From Pyropia yezoensis (Eukaryota; Rhodophyta; Bangiophyceae; Bangiales; Bangiaceae): a stretch of 64,000 nt of DNA. The DNA lies in the NCBI GenBank assembly GCA_009829735.1, contig CM020619.1, positions 688,590 through 752,589 on the forward strand, written 5' to 3'. The notes beneath the pieces were generated by a model. The model saw only the letters and a list, made by a program, of their open reading frames with translations, ran no database searches and was not told the DNA's origin. Positions 32,223-44,206 of the stretch are shown piece by piece. The stretch's first letter is position 1, and each line of letters begins with the position of its first letter. A program made the position numbers and the translations under genes.

Positions 32223-33929
32223 GGCGGGCGGCCGCCGCCCATTGGGGGCGGCGGCACCGTGGCGCACCCGCCCCCCGGGGACGGCCGCGCGCCGGTGGTG
32301 AGTGCCACCGCCGCCGTTGCGGCGATTGCCGCTGCGGTGGCAGCGGCCGCCGCCCTCAGCCGGGCGCCCGCCTTCCCCTTTGCGCGGGGCCCCCCCCCAC
32401 CGCCCGTCCCGGGGCGGGACGGCGACGACAGCGGCGACGACCGGGGCGGGGGCGTTGGTGGGGGCCGCCGCCGCGGCGGCAGCCGCGGGGGCAGCCGCGG
32501 CCGTATCAGCAGCAGCGCCAGCCGTCGACGGCACGGCGTTGGGGGCGGCGCCGCGGCAGTGCGGGCGCGGTCACGGGGGGTGCGGGGGGTGGCGGCCATC
32601 CTGGCCGCGTCGCGGGTGCTGGTGGCGAGCCTCGTCGAGGGCCACCCCGCCCCACTGGGCGGGCTGTGGGGGCTGTCGGGGGGGGTGGGCGCCGCTGCGC
32701 GCGCCGACGCGGCGCGCCTGGTCGCCGCGCGTGCCGACGCGGTGGCCGCCGCCGACGCGGTCGACAGGGGGGGGGGCGGTGGGGGCGGGAACGAGGACGG
32801 GGACGGGGACGGGGACGGGGACGGGGACGGGGACGGGGACGGGGACGGGGACGCGCGGGGGGCGGCGGCGGCGGACCGCCTCCACCGCCTGGCCAGTGCG
32901 GTGTACTATGCGCGCTACGCGACGGCCGTGTATGGGTGGCTGCTGCTGCGGATCCTGGGCCTGGATGGGACGGGGGGCAGCGACGCGGATGCGGGAGGGG
33001 GCGGGGGGAGTGCCGGCCGGGCGCTCCTCGGCATGAGTGCGCTGGAGGTGGTGGCGGCCAAGACGGGCGCCGCCGACGGCGCGGTGCTGTACGCCTACCT
33101 GGATGGGGATGGGGAGGTGGCGGCGGGGGCGTCGGCCGCCTCCCTCGGCGGTGGCACCCCGCTCCAGTCCGCCGATGCTGTTGGGGGCGCCGCCGCGGCT
33201 GCGGCCGACGGGGGGCTTGCCGCCGCCGCTCCTGCCGGCGCGGGGAGCCGTGCCGCCGCCGCCGTCGCCGCCGACGGCAGGGCCGTTGCGGTCTCGCCTT
33301 CCCGGTCGCCGCCCGGCGGGGCGTCCCCGTCCCCCCCCCCCCCCCCCCCCCCCCCCCTTGACGCCCCCTCCACGGGGGGCCTCCCCCCCCCTCCCACCAT
33401 CCATGGGGGTACCCGCCCCGTGGTCCTCCCCCGCTTTTTCGTCGCCGCCGACGCGGACCGGCGGGTGGTGGTGGTGGCCATCCGGGGCACCTGGTCGGTG
33501 GCGGACGCGGTGCTCGACCTGACCGCCGACGACGTGCGGTTCTTTGACGGCTGGGCCCACCGGGGGATGGCCGATGCGGCGCTCGGCGTGTTTGATGTGG
33601 TCTGGCCCGTTGTGACCGCCGCCCTACGGCAGCGCGCGGTGGCGGCGGCCGCGGCGGCGGCCGCGGCGGCGGCGGCGGGCGACGACGACAACGACGCGGC
33701 CGCCGCCGACGAGCCGTGGGGGGTGGTGGTGACGGGCCACAGCATGGGCGGCGGCACCGCGACGCTGCTGGTCAAGCTCCTCCTCGCCGCCCAGGCGGCG
33801 GCCGCCGCAACGGCCGCGGGGGAGACGGCCGCCGACGCCGCCACCACCATTGACGGCGTGCCGTTTCCCGCACCCGGGGTGGTGTCGGCCCTCTTTTACG
33901 TGCCCCCACCGGCGCCCGCGGCGCCGTCG

Positions 33930-33960
<31 letters not shown>

Positions 33961-35968
33961 CGGCTGGGGGCGGAGGCTCCCCCAGCGTGCCGCCGTCCTC
34001 GTCGACGCCACCGTCGCCGCCCCCCCCCCCCCGCGGCTGCTGACCTTCTCCGTCCACGGTTACGCGCTGGCGCCCCCCCCCACGTTTGGTCCGCTGGCCG
34101 CGGTGGACCCCGCCTGGGCCAACGCCGTCACGGCGGTTGTGCACGACGATGACCTCGTGCCGCGGCTGAGCGTCTGGTCTGCTCGAGCGCTGCTGCGCAC
34201 GCTGTCCCAGCGCGGCGAGTCGGACGACACAGACGGAGCTGCCGGGGGGGGTGCCGCTGACAAGAGCCAGGGAAACGGGGAGGGGGGTGGGGCTGGGGCT
34301 GGGGCTGGGGACGCTGGCGCCGACCCCCGGGGGAGGGGGGCGGGGGGTGCACGCCCATGGTGGGCGCGCTTTCTCGGGCCACTAGCAGGGCCCTGGGCGG
34401 GGGGCGGACGGGCGGCGCGACCTGCCGACGTGGAGGAGGGAGGAGGGGGGGAGGGCGCCCCCGCCTCGCCCACAGACGCGCCAGACACGGCCGCTGCTAG
34501 GGGCGGTGCGGTGCTGGCGCCGCCGACGCAGGCGCGTGCGGTTGCCGCCAGGGGCAAGGCCCGAGACGGGACCGACGGCGACGCGTCCGATACGGACGAC
34601 CTGGCAGACGGCGGTGGCGGTGACGCGGGTGGCCGGGGCGGTGCCAATAGCCCCGCCACAGATCCGCTGGCCGTGTGGGAGGAGCGGCTGTACGCCGCGC
34701 TCGCCGCCGACAGCGACAGTGACGGGGACAGCGGGGACAGCGGGGACAGCGTTGGCGGCGGCAGCAGGCGCAGCAGCCGCCGGCCAGCCGCGGGGGTGAC
34801 CTTTGCAGCGCTGCCCGTTGCCGGCCGCGACGGGGACCGCGACGCCGCCGGCGGTGGCGGTGGCGGTGGAGGTGGCGGTGGCGGTGGCGGTGGCGGTGGC
34901 AGCGGCGGGCGCCCGCCGCTGCCGGGGTCGGGGCGGCGGCCGCCCAAGGGGCCGCCCCCCCGCCCGCCGCGGCCCCTGTTGTCGTCCGCGGCGAGCGCGC
35001 CCGACCTGCGGTGGGACCCGCGGCTGACGGGTGGTGGGGGCGACGGGCGGGGGGGGGGCGCCGCCAGCAAGGACGGTGGCCGTCGCCGGCCGGCCGCAAC
35101 GTCGGCGGCGGCGGCGGCGGCGGTGACGGTGGCCGACGCGGGCGCGGGGGGCGCGCCACGGAGCGCCGCCCCGACGGCCGATGCCAATGCCCTGACCAAC
35201 GTTGTCATCGATGATGACACCACCGTCCCTACCACCGCTTCCGCGCCCGGTGGTGGTGGTAGCAGTGGCAACGGCACGGCCCGCGACAGCGACGACGACA
35301 GTGACGTGGCGCCGGCGGTGGCGCCCCCCACCCCCGGTGGGCCCGCCGCGTCTGGCTCCCTCCGCCTCCGCGTCGGCCGCGTGGACCGCCTCTACGTCGT
35401 TGGCCGCGTCCTGTGGCTCATCCCCGAGGACGCGACGTCGCCGCCCGTATCGTCGCGGTCGGCACCGCCGCCGCCGCCGCCGTCGTCAGCGTCGGGTGGC
35501 GGCGGCAGCGACGCGGTGGCCACTGGATGGGGGGGCGCGCTAGACGGCGGCGGCGGCGGCGGCGGCGGCGGCCGCGGCAGCGGTGGCGGTGGCGGCGGTG
35601 GCGGCGACCCTGCCCTGGGTAGCGGGGGTGGCGGCAACGGCAACGGAACAGACGCGGCGGGCAAGGAGGGTGGCGGTGGCGGCGGCGGCGTCGGCGACAG
35701 CCGCAGCAGCAGCAGCAGCGGGGGCGGCGGCGGCCGGCGGCGCCCCCCCCCGCGCCAGCGGTACCGGGCGGTGATGGTGGACGGCGACGGGGCGGCGTTG
35801 GAGCGGATCCTCGTCACCCCCACCCTGTGGACGTCCCACCTGCCCAGCGCGTACGAGGCGGCGCTGGACAGCCTCGGGCTGGGCGACTACTTTGACGCCA
35901 TCGCCGCCGAGGCGGCGACGCCTGGCCAGGGGGGGACCCCACCCCCCGCCGAGCCCCGCCGTCCCTGA
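31894..35968 (+). CDS. Four-pass sn-1 diacylglycerol lipase-like protein (lipase class 3), frame breaks
   Basis: The likely start is 31894 (MPADGERTPLL, an acidic dileucine start). Within about 150 bp the frame must shift near a C-rich tract at about 32027-32034. Four hydrophobic helices follow (about 32090, 32300, 32590, 32905). The class-3 lipase core includes VVVAIRGTWSVADAV (about 33470) and the nucleophile GHSMGG (Ser at 33741). A GT-AG intron at 33900-33985 (phase 0) restores frame into LLTFSVHGYA and AVVHDDDLVPRLS, which carries the acid Asp. A long Gly/Asp-rich insert precedes the terminal GRVLWLIP and ILVTPTLWTSHLPSAYEAAL, as in DAG lipases. The family hydrolyses membrane diacylglycerol. 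The intron could instead be an indel in the C12 run at 34021. Confidence 0.75.
32794..32852 (+). repeat. GGGGAC hexanucleotide repeat (about 9 units)
   Basis: In-frame repeat encoding alternating Asp-Gly within the linker between helices three and four of the DAGL-like protein. It is likely to be length-variable. Confidence 0.9.
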
Positions 35969-37688
35969 CACAACCCTCGTTGCCCCGTTCATGGCCGAGA
36001 CTGGGACGTCGCCCCGCCGGGCAGGGGGGGACGATGACAGGCTGCGGCGCGTCAGAGCGGCGTGGCGCCCGCACCTCACGGTGGGAGGGGAGCGGGGGGA
36101 GTTCCTCCCGTCCCCCCACACCCGGGGCGTGCGCGACGCCCCCCTCCCTCATTGCCAAGGGGGGAGCGGCAGGTGTGACGCCCCCGACCTCCCCCCGCCC
36201 TCCGCCAACCCCCAATGGCCGAGGGACACGCACGTACGGCAGGCACGGTGGGGCCACCCCCTCACGACAGCGCCATCATGTGCCGGCCCAAGACGGCGTC
36301 TGCGGTGGGCGGCGCCGCAGCGGCGGCGGCAGCGGCGGGGCGTGGGGACCACGACTACGCGAAAAGCGGGGCAGGACGAAAAAGACAACAAAAGAAAACC
36401 AGCTGGGTACGCGATGGACAACGTCAACGTCAACGCCCCACCCACTCGATAGACAACCCCCCTTCACTCAACACCATCACCTGGAGGGGGCCCCCAATGG
36501 GAGCCCCATCTATGCGTGCATGCGTCCCCACCTCCCTTCCCCCCCCACCCCTTTAGATAGTCCCCGTCCCCCTCCCCCCCTTCACAACAGGAACCGCTTC
36601 CAGTAGCGCACGGCCGACTCCCCCGCCGAACCAGGTGTCGGCGTGCAGGGACTTGGGTGGTGCCGACGGCCGCGACGGGGATGGCCGCCCCAACAGAGTG
36701 GCGGACTCCTCCTCTCCGGGCCGAACCCGTTGCGTGGTGCGCTACCTCCCGCAGCGAACGGCCAGCCCACTTCCCGTTGCCACCTCTCGGGCATGGCGGT
36801 TGCGACGGGGCGGCTGCTGCTCGTCCCTTCCCCCGTCACCCCCACGGCTCTTACCCGCTGCCCCCCCCCCCCCCCTGCGCCGTGCCGGTGGAGTCTCCCC
36901 CGCCGCCGCGTCGGCCACCTGGGCCCAACGTTGTCTCCTTCCCCCTGTGGCGCCGTGGCGTCTCCTCATTTGGTCCCCGTCCGCGGCGGGTTCGAGGCAG
37001 CGCTGGATTGCGTCGGCCTGCAGGCCGCTGGCCCATCTGGGCGACTACATACTTTTGGATTCTGTCGAAGCCGAGGGGGGGAGGGAGGACAGCCGCTGAC
37101 GACCCGACTGGGCGGTAGGCCGACCACGGGGGGGGGGGGGGGAGAACCCCGCGCCTTGCCGCTCCGCCGACTTTGCCCCAAACGCTGTCCGTCGCCAGCG
37201 CACCGCGCGGGGGGGCACGACAGGCTGCAGCGTGACAACTGCATGACCCCTCTGGACGGTGGTGCAAGCGAGGAAGGAGAGAGACTGTCCTCCCGGCGCG
37301 TACCTACCGCACAGCGTCGCCGCCGCCGCCGCCCCGCTGCGGCCCCGCCCCGCCCCGCCCGTGCGCCTCCGTGCGCGAGTGCCACGGGCGTACGGGCGGC
37401 GCGGGCGCACCACCTTCCCGCGCAGCGCCGCCACCACCACCGCCGCCCTGTGGCACGCGGCGTGGGTGGGGCGGCGGCGGGGCGTGGTTGCCACGACGCC
37501 ACCACCAGTGGGACAGGAGGAACGTGACAAGAAAAGCAACATGAGGCGGGGAGCGCAATGAACAATGGACCCTCACACCCCCATCTCCCCACAACCCCCG
37601 CCCCCCCGCCCCCCGCGGCCTCCATACGCACTTGCGTCATCACCCCCACTCACCCCCCCCCCCCCCCCCCCCCCCGCCTGACCTCTTT
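35969..37688. other. Intergenic region with a hydrolase gene remnant
   Basis: No intact gene seen between the convergent DAGL-like and hydrolase genes. Apart from the remnant at 36583-36645 it holds C runs (for example about 37648-37677) and G-rich tracts. Frames are shadows without motifs. Confidence 0.4.
36583..36645 (-). pseudogene. Remnant of a hydrolase 3' end
   Basis: About 60 bp match the last codons and stop of the hydrolase gene at 37689. The copy reads ADTWFGG, then after a one-base insertion ESAVRYWKRFLL and a stop. The parent reads ADTWYGGEAAVRYWSRFLL. Upstream of this the similarity ends. It lies about 1 kb downstream of the parent in the same orientation. Confidence 0.75.
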
Positions 37689-39049
37689 TCACAAGAGGAA
37701 CCGCGACCAGTAGCGAACCGCCGCCTCCCCCCCGTACCACGTGTCGGCGCCCGCCCGCGGGGAGTGTACCACCCCCTCCAGCACCACGTTGCGCGCGCCC
37801 GCCAGGCCCGCCACCTCGAGCGGCACAATGCCGTCGCCGACGCCGCCGCCCGCGCCGTCGCGGACGGGCACGCCCGCGGTGAGCTCGTAGGAAAGCTTGG
37901 CAAGCCACTCCTTGCGCCACGGCCGCCACTCGCCGCCGCCGCCACCGCCACCGCCGCCGCCACTACCCGCCACCACGACCCCATTCCCACAGACGCAGGT
38001 GTAGGCGACGCCCGACACCGTCGCGCCCGGCGACGCGGTGTTGACCCACCTCATGTTGGCGGCGGTGATCCCCTCCGCCGAGTCGTGGGGGGTGCCGAGG
38101 GTGACCAGCGCCGCCACTGCCGACGCCGCCCCGCCGGGGCGGGCGCCCCCCCACACCCGCCCGTCGTACATTGTCGGGGTGGCGGCAGCAGTGGCAGTGG
38201 CATCGGCAGTGGCGGCGGCAGTGGCGGCGGCAGTGGCGGCGGCAGTGGCGGCGGCGGCGGCAGTGGCGGCGGCAGTGGAGGCGGCGGCGGAAGTGGCGGC
38301 GGCGGTGGCCGCGGCGGCGGAGAGGGCCTCCTCCCCCACCCCCCCCGCGGCCACTGCAGACCCACCCGGTCGGTCCGTCCCCCCCCCACCCCCCCCAGCG
38401 GCCATCCAGATGCGCGCCACCCACCCCCCCGCCGAGTGGCCCACCAGGTTCACTCGGCCGTCGGCACTCGCCGCCGCGGCCTCGTCAATGGCCCCGTCCA
38501 GGGCGGCCAGGACGGGCGTGACGGGCCGGCCGCCGAGCGTCGCCGCCCACGTGCGGCGGGTGAGGGGCACCACCGACACGGGGGTGCCAGGCGGGACCGC
38601 CGCCCGCAGCGCCGCCGCCATGCCCGCGTAATCCGAAGCAGGCGCCCCATAGCCGGGGATGATGACCACGGGGCGGAGGGCGGGGGGTGGGGGGGGGGGG
38701 TGTCTGCCGCTGCCGCTGCCGCTGCCGCTGTCACTTCTGCTGCTGCTGCCGTCGCGGGCGGGTCAAATACATTGACAGCGGGGACGGCGGTCATGGGGGG
38801 GAAGGCCGCCGCCACACTGCCCGACGCGGGGGGAGGGGGCGCCGCCGCCGCCACCACCGCCGCCGCCGATGCCGCCTCCTCGGCCCCTACCGCCGCCGCC
38901 GCCCCCGCTGCCGCATCTGCTCGTGGCGGCACCCGCCTCCATCGGGGGGAGGCGGGCGGCAGTGACGCACCGCCGCCGCCGGTGCCACGGCGCAGGCCGG
39001 CGGCGGGCCGCGTAGGCAGCGGCGCCAGGAGGGCGCCCACAAACGCCAT
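37689..39049 (-). CDS. Alpha/beta hydrolase (PGAP1/lipase-like), probable plastid targeting, frame break at a C run
   Basis: The first frame begins at Met 39049 with an Ala/Arg/Pro-rich transit-like N-terminus. The second, to the stop at 37689, carries the hydrolase. It has VVIIPGYGAP, the nucleophile GHSAGGW (Ser codon at about 38435), LVTLGTPH, GDGIVPLE (acid) and GVVHSPRAG (His). It ends TWYGGEAAVRYWSRFLL. The frames meet at a C-rich run (minus sense) at about 38683-38700, so one base of length error is the simplest cause. Plant and algal relatives are chloroplast-predicted lipase/esterase-like proteins. The substrate is unknown. A polyalanine insert sits between nucleophile and LGTPH. Confidence 0.75.
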
Positions 39050-39764
39050 GGCCGACAGATGAAGCAGGCGGTGATGGGTGGGCGCGACGGTGCAAGGTGG
39101 TGGGAGACTGGGGGGCAGGGGGGGGGGGGGGAGGCGGAGTGCTCCCGGGGGGCAAGCCGACAGGGGCGGGGCCGTGAAGGTTCCACGGAGCACCGCGCCC
39201 CCCCACCGCTGCCTGCACGCATATTGTAGGCTGAAAAGGCCAGACGAGCCGTGAAGGGGATCTCGCGCGTCGCAGGAGCTACACTTTTTTCCGCTGACAC
39301 TTTTTTTTGTCTTTTTGTTTTGTTTCTGTTTTTCTTCGCCTCGCGGCCTCTGGCGGCTGCAAGGGATAGTGTGCGGCCGTGGGTTCAAGGCGGCTCCCGT
39401 CACAGGCCGCCGCCGCTGCTGCCGTCACTGCCACCCTCGCGGCCGCCACGACCGAGGGGAGCTACACAAGGGGAGGGGAGGGAGGGGAGGGCGGGGGGGG
39501 GAGGCGGCGATCGAGCCTTGACCTTGGATGCGCAGAGACGCTTGGTCGACGGAGGGCGCCGCGAGCCTCGGCCGCGCGTCGACATGGCCAGAGGCCGTGG
39601 TGCCCCCTCCCCCCCTTCCCCCTCCCCCCCCCTAGAGTTCCCCCTTTCTCCGCGCCCGCCGCCGCGGCATCCCCAACCACCGCCCGCGGTGGCCGTGAGG
39701 ACGGTCCTGCCACCAGTCGTCTTCCACAGTTTGCAGTCCTCACGCGGCCGCGGCGCTACCGCCC
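39050..39764. other. Upstream flank of the hydrolase gene
   Basis: No gene seen. A conspicuous T-rich stretch (39290-39340) is the main AT-rich feature and may mark the promoter of the - strand hydrolase gene. Confidence 0.35.
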
Positions 39765-41990
39765 TTATGCTGCCACCGGCCGGGGCGGCTCCCCACCCGC
39801 CGCCGCGTCCTTGATGGACAGGTGGTCCACCGCGGGAAGGGACGGCGCCCCCTCCTCCCCCGTCCCCTCGTTGACTGTCCCCAACGGCGCGCCGACGCCG
39901 CCCTCCCCCCCATACAGCACCGCCGCCGCGAGGCAGCCCGCCACCCCCCGGTACGCCATGTGGCCAGTCACCCCGTGGCGGCCGGCGTCCACGTTGGTCA
40001 CCCCGCGGACGCCCTCCACGCCCGCCACCCGCCACTCGAGGCCCCCCAGCCCGTGGGCGGCCTTGAGGTACCAGTCCCCAGACCAGGCCGCGTTGATGAC
40101 GGGGCCCACCCGCCTGTCGGAGGGAGACGGACGGGGAGGACGGCCGCCCGCACGCCCACCCGCCGACGGTCCTGCCGCGGTCGCGGCTACCGCCAGGCCG
40201 TCGCTGCCGCTGCTGCTGCCGCTGTTGCTGCCGCTGCCACCGCTGCTGCCACTGCGGCGGGGGGGTGGGAGCTCGTCGTCTGCGCCGTGTCGGTCCGCCT
40301 CCCAGCCCAGCGCGCGCGCCGCCTCACGGACGGCGTGGGTGGAGCACGGCGCACCCATGAGGACCAGCCCCGCCACGCGGCCGTCCACCCCCCGGCGGCC
40401 GAGCTCCCGCACCGCCTCAACCACTGCCGTCCCCCCCACCCCATAGCCCACCAGCGTAACAGGCACGCGGCCAACGAGGGAGCCCGCCTCGAGCGCGTCG
40501 GCGAGCACCCCCCCCAGCGCGACCGCGCGCGTCTGGGCAGTCCCCCACGCATTGTCCACCACCCCCTGGACGCCCGCCACCACCGACAGGGGGAGCGCGA
40601 GGGCGGCGGCCAACGCGGGCAGCACCGCCCCCGCCGCCGCCTTGGCCGCCGTCGACACGGCAAAGCCGCCGACGAGCGCGGCGAGCGCCGACGACAGGCG
40701 GAGGAGGAGCGCCGGCTCCCACCGCAGCGCCACGACGGTCGTGCCGGGAGGGGCCGCCGCCGCGAGGGCGGTGAACTGCGTCGCAAACGCGCCGGGGGGG
40801 ACCCCGTCGGGGAACTTTTTGTCTCCCGCGGAGGCGGGTGGGAGGAGGCCAGCGACGGCAAGCACCACGTGCACGCCAGGCGCGCGGGGGGTGGGGGGCG
40901 CAGTGTCCCCACCAGCCGCCGAAGCAGCAGGTGCAGGGGCGGTGGTGGCAGCAGCGGCGGCGGCGGCGGCGGCGACGGCAGAGGTAGTGGGCGCCGCAGG
41001 CGCAGTGCCCGGCGTGGTCGCGGCGGGCGCGCCGCCGGCCCCCTGCCCCACTGCCTCGGTGAGCGCCGCCCCCGCCCCTGCCGGCGGCGGCGGGTGGACC
41101 ACCTCGAGGCTAATCGCCCCCACACCCTGCGTGCGCCGCTTCATCGCCCCCCCCCCCACGGTGGCCCCCCCCGCAGCAAACGCACCCCCCAGCAGCACCC
41201 CACCCCCCGCGCCCACCACCCCAGCCGCCCCGCCCCCTGCCACCGCCGCGACGGCGGGGACTAGGACGGGCGCCAGGAGGCCCCCCGACAGGCCCAGCGC
41301 CAGGCCGCTCGCCGCGGCGGTCGCGCCAATCGCCCAGTTGCGGCGGGTGGCAGACGACCGGGCCCGCGCCGCCGCGTCGGCAGCCGCCGCGGCGGGCAGG
41401 GCGGGCGTCGCGGCGGGCGCGGCGGCGGCGGCGGCGGCGGCGGCCATGCGGGCCTCGGCGGTGGACAGGTCCGCGGGGACGCCCACCGCGGCGGCGGCGC
41501 GGCCTGCAGACGCGCGGACGCGCGCGTCGTAAATGGCGGTGGGGAGTTCGGCGGTGAGGACTGTATACAGCAGGGCCGCCACGTCTAGGACGGGGAGGGG
41601 AGCGACAGCGTCTGCGTCGCCGTCGCCGTCTCCACTGCCGTTGCCGTTGTCGTTGCCGGTGCCATTGCTGTTGACGTTGCCGTCGTCGTTGCCACTGCCG
41701 CTGCAGCTGCCGTTGCCGCCTCTGCCGTGGCAGCCGTTGGGCCGCGTCGTCGCGGCCAGCAGCGACTCGGCAGCTGCCTCGCCAAGCGCCGAGTCGGCCA
41801 CGGCCGCCTGCGCGACAAGCGCATCGACGGCGGCGGGACGCAGGCGCAAGGCTCCGCCCGCGCGGCGCAGAAACGGCCCCCGCCAGTCGTCGGCATTGTC
41901 CAGGCAGGCGGCGTGGGCGGCGAGGAGGGTGGCAAACAGCCAGCCCACCTCCTCCGAGGGGGGGCCCGTCGGCGGGGAGGGGGGGGGCAT
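39765..41990 (-). CDS. DUF726/TMCO4-family membrane protein
   Basis: 741 aa from Met 41990. N-terminal helical region, then a Gly/Asn/Asp-rich linker. A hydrophobic Gly/Ala-rich membrane segment (WAIGATAAASGLALGLSGG and following) comes next, then the hydrolase-fold domain. Its landmarks are VVLAVAGLL, VVALRWEP, VPVTLVGYGVGG, VAGLVLMGAP, VINAAWSGDWYL and ending VDAGRHGVTGHMAY. These match DUF726 (human TMCO4, yeast YFL034W). The nucleophile elbow reads G-Y-G-V-G where the family usually has Ser in the middle, so hydrolase activity is doubtful. The family's role is poorly known, with membrane trafficking or lipid roles suggested. Open sequence upstream of 41990 is rejected as leader. Confidence 0.85.
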   Translation of the reverse strand: MPPPSPPTGPPSEEVGWLFATLLAAHAACLDNADDWRGPFLRRAGGALRLRPAAVDALVAQAAVADSALGEAAAESLLAATTRPNGCHGRGGNGSCSGSGNDDGNVNSNGTGNDNGNGSGDGDGDADAVAPLPVLDVAALLYTVLTAELPTAIYDARVRASAGRAAAAVGVPADLSTAEARMAAAAAAAAAPAATPALPAAAAADAAARARSSATRRNWAIGATAAASGLALGLSGGLLAPVLVPAVAAVAGGGAAGVVGAGGGVLLGGAFAAGGATVGGGAMKRRTQGVGAISLEVVHPPPPAGAGAALTEAVGQGAGGAPAATTPGTAPAAPTTSAVAAAAAAAAATTAPAPAASAAGGDTAPPTPRAPGVHVVLAVAGLLPPASAGDKKFPDGVPPGAFATQFTALAAAAPPGTTVVALRWEPALLLRLSSALAALVGGFAVSTAAKAAAGAVLPALAAALALPLSVVAGVQGVVDNAWGTAQTRAVALGGVLADALEAGSLVGRVPVTLVGYGVGGTAVVEAVRELGRRGVDGRVAGLVLMGAPCSTHAVREAARALGWEADRHGADDELPPPRRSGSSGGSGSNSGSSSGSDGLAVAATAAGPSAGGRAGGRPPRPSPSDRRVGPVINAAWSGDWYLKAAHGLGGLEWRVAGVEGVRGVTNVDAGRHGVTGHMAYRGVAGCLAAAVLYGGEGGVGAPLGTVNEGTGEEGAPSLPAVDHLSIKDAAAGGEPPRPVAA

Positions 41991-44206
41991 AATGCCGTAC
42001 AAGGAGGGGAAGTGGTGGGAGAGGAGGGAGGGGGGGCACGCAGGGGCCGACGGGGGGCAGGAGGCGCCGTGGCCAGCCGGGGGGGGGTGGAGCGTGGCGC
42101 CCGGGACTGGGCACGCCTGGGAGGCAGGCGGGGGGGCAGTCGCGGGGAGGAGCCGGGACAGCCAGCCGGTCGCGGTGGAGCGCCTCGGCCCCAGCGCGGG
42201 GGGGCCGCTGTCCCTTACGACCATTCCACGGGGAGCGCCACCACGCCCGAGCAACGCCTTTGCATGACGACGGCAGGAAGGAGAGGGCGCTGCCACCATG
42301 AAGACCTGGCTGCGTGCGTCGCGAGACGCCTGCAACTGCCTCGGCAGAGGCCAGCAAGGATGATTGAAAAGCAACTCATCCTGCATCATAGTTACTTGAG
42401 AAGTTATGGATATTCTGGTCCGTCGAAGAAAAGAAGCGTCCGTCACCGTGTGGATGAGTTTCCTGTGTCTCAGTGTGATGTCTCGATTTCGGTGCCACGG
42501 GGCGCGACGCTGCTGGTGACGACGTCAATCTGGCGCCACAAGGAAGCGTTGGTGCAAGCGCAGGCGCGCAACGTTGTTGCTTCGCACATAGGTACCCAAG
42601 CCCGTTTACGTTCCCCTCATTCAGATGCATTGCCAGCAGTTCGCAACCGCAAGCAACCGTCAGAAGACCTCTACATTCTACTGGACGAGACATGATGTAA
42701 ACGACAGCCTACCTGTGTAGCACCACAACAGTCTTTCTATCTTTGTAGCGCTGCGGTATCATTCTGGGCTCACACTGCAGGCCTCTGCATGAACCGGGAG
42801 CAAGTTTTCCGGAGCAAATATAATGACTCGCTGAGTCGGCGTTTGCTTGTGCGCTCAGCAACGCACGACCGTCACGAAGCGAGACCATTGAATGAATCGC
42901 CACGTCTTCTCGTCATTGTGAGAGCTCCTGTTGTCTGATGGTCTTGCTGTGTTGTTTTGCGTGTCTTGCGCTCTGACCAGCTGATTGAGGCGGTGATGCT
43001 CTGCGCAATGAGACTCCCAGCGGAGCCGTTCAAAAAACGGACCGTAGAGAACTGGCTAAGAGCATCTTGATGCCCTCAAGCAAACATCCAGGACCAGCTG
43101 CTGCACCGTTGGAGTTCACTTGCTCAGCTGCTTTCTCTCAGAGGGCCACCCCAGGCCCGATCCAACCTCTCCGTGCATCTACAGATTGTCATCGACCGCT
43201 TGGAAATAGCACCAGGGTATTTGGCCGCTTCTCCGTACCCGCTACGTACCCGGCCTCGCTCACTTAGAAAGATAAAACATCACAGCTGCGACGCACGCGT
43301 CTTTCCCCGCGCAGAAGAGCGGCCGGTGGATCAGCCGCCACCGTCATCACGGACGCCGTCACCTGGCGGGGCGGGTGAGGGGGGCAGGCGACTGAGGGCG
43401 ACCCCTCCCGCGCCCCGGCCTTTGGCACTCCTTTCAAGGCGACCGCCCGCGCCGCCCATTCAATCTACACATGGTTAGTAAGCGGTGGGGCAAGAGCGCT
43501 GCGCAGCTCCTGGCCAGAGGCCTAGATGGGCTGCCCCACCGCCGACACCGCCCCCGCCGCCGCTGGAGCCGCCGCCGCCCAACGTGGGGGGGGCGACGAT
43601 AATCGTCTGTGCGGCGGAGGCGCCCCGACACGGCCGAGGATTCAACTGTCCAGACTGGACCAATTGAGTTCTTTTTTTTTTTCGACAATTCCCAACCCAA
43701 GCGCCGACGCTCGACCGCGCCTGCCGCGTGTCTCGCCTTGCGCGCCCGTTTGAGCGCCGCTGGCGGCCGCCCATTGGTCAGAGGGTGTCGCCTTGCGGGC
43801 GCCCCCCCCCATTGTGGCAACGAGGTGTGGCAGTGTGGCTGCCCAGCCTCCCGGATCGGAGGCCGTCACTCGTCTGTCTGTCTGTCAGGGGCTCGCGGCT
43901 GCCGGCTCCGTCGCCCCCGCGCGCGCCCGCTCGGTCGCGCGTGCGCGCGGGGCGGGTGGTGGTGGTACGACGCCGTGGCGGTCGCAGTTCCCGCCGCGCA
44001 ACGTCCCGCTCCCGCACCCCCCCACCGCTACCGCCTGCTTGGGGGGCTTGCTCTCTACAAGCCCCACCGCCTCCCCCCCTTTCCTCTCCCCTCCGACGCT
44101 TGCCACCAACGGCAGTCCCCCCGACCCCCCCCCCCCTTCCCCTCCCACCCCCCCACCCCTCTTGCCTTCTCCCCCCTCCGCCTTCCCCCGGTCTGACCGT
44201 TTTGCC
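41991..44206. other. Divergent intergenic region with a low-GC core
   Basis: About 42300-43310 is distinctly AT-richer than its flanks, like the island at 8840-9760. Short frames on both strands lack motifs. A CAGTCTTTCTATCTTTG word at about 42730 resembles the MITE terminus at 31243, but I found no matching partner end. The last 300 bp are a C-rich leader to the ATG at 44207. Confidence 0.35.
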
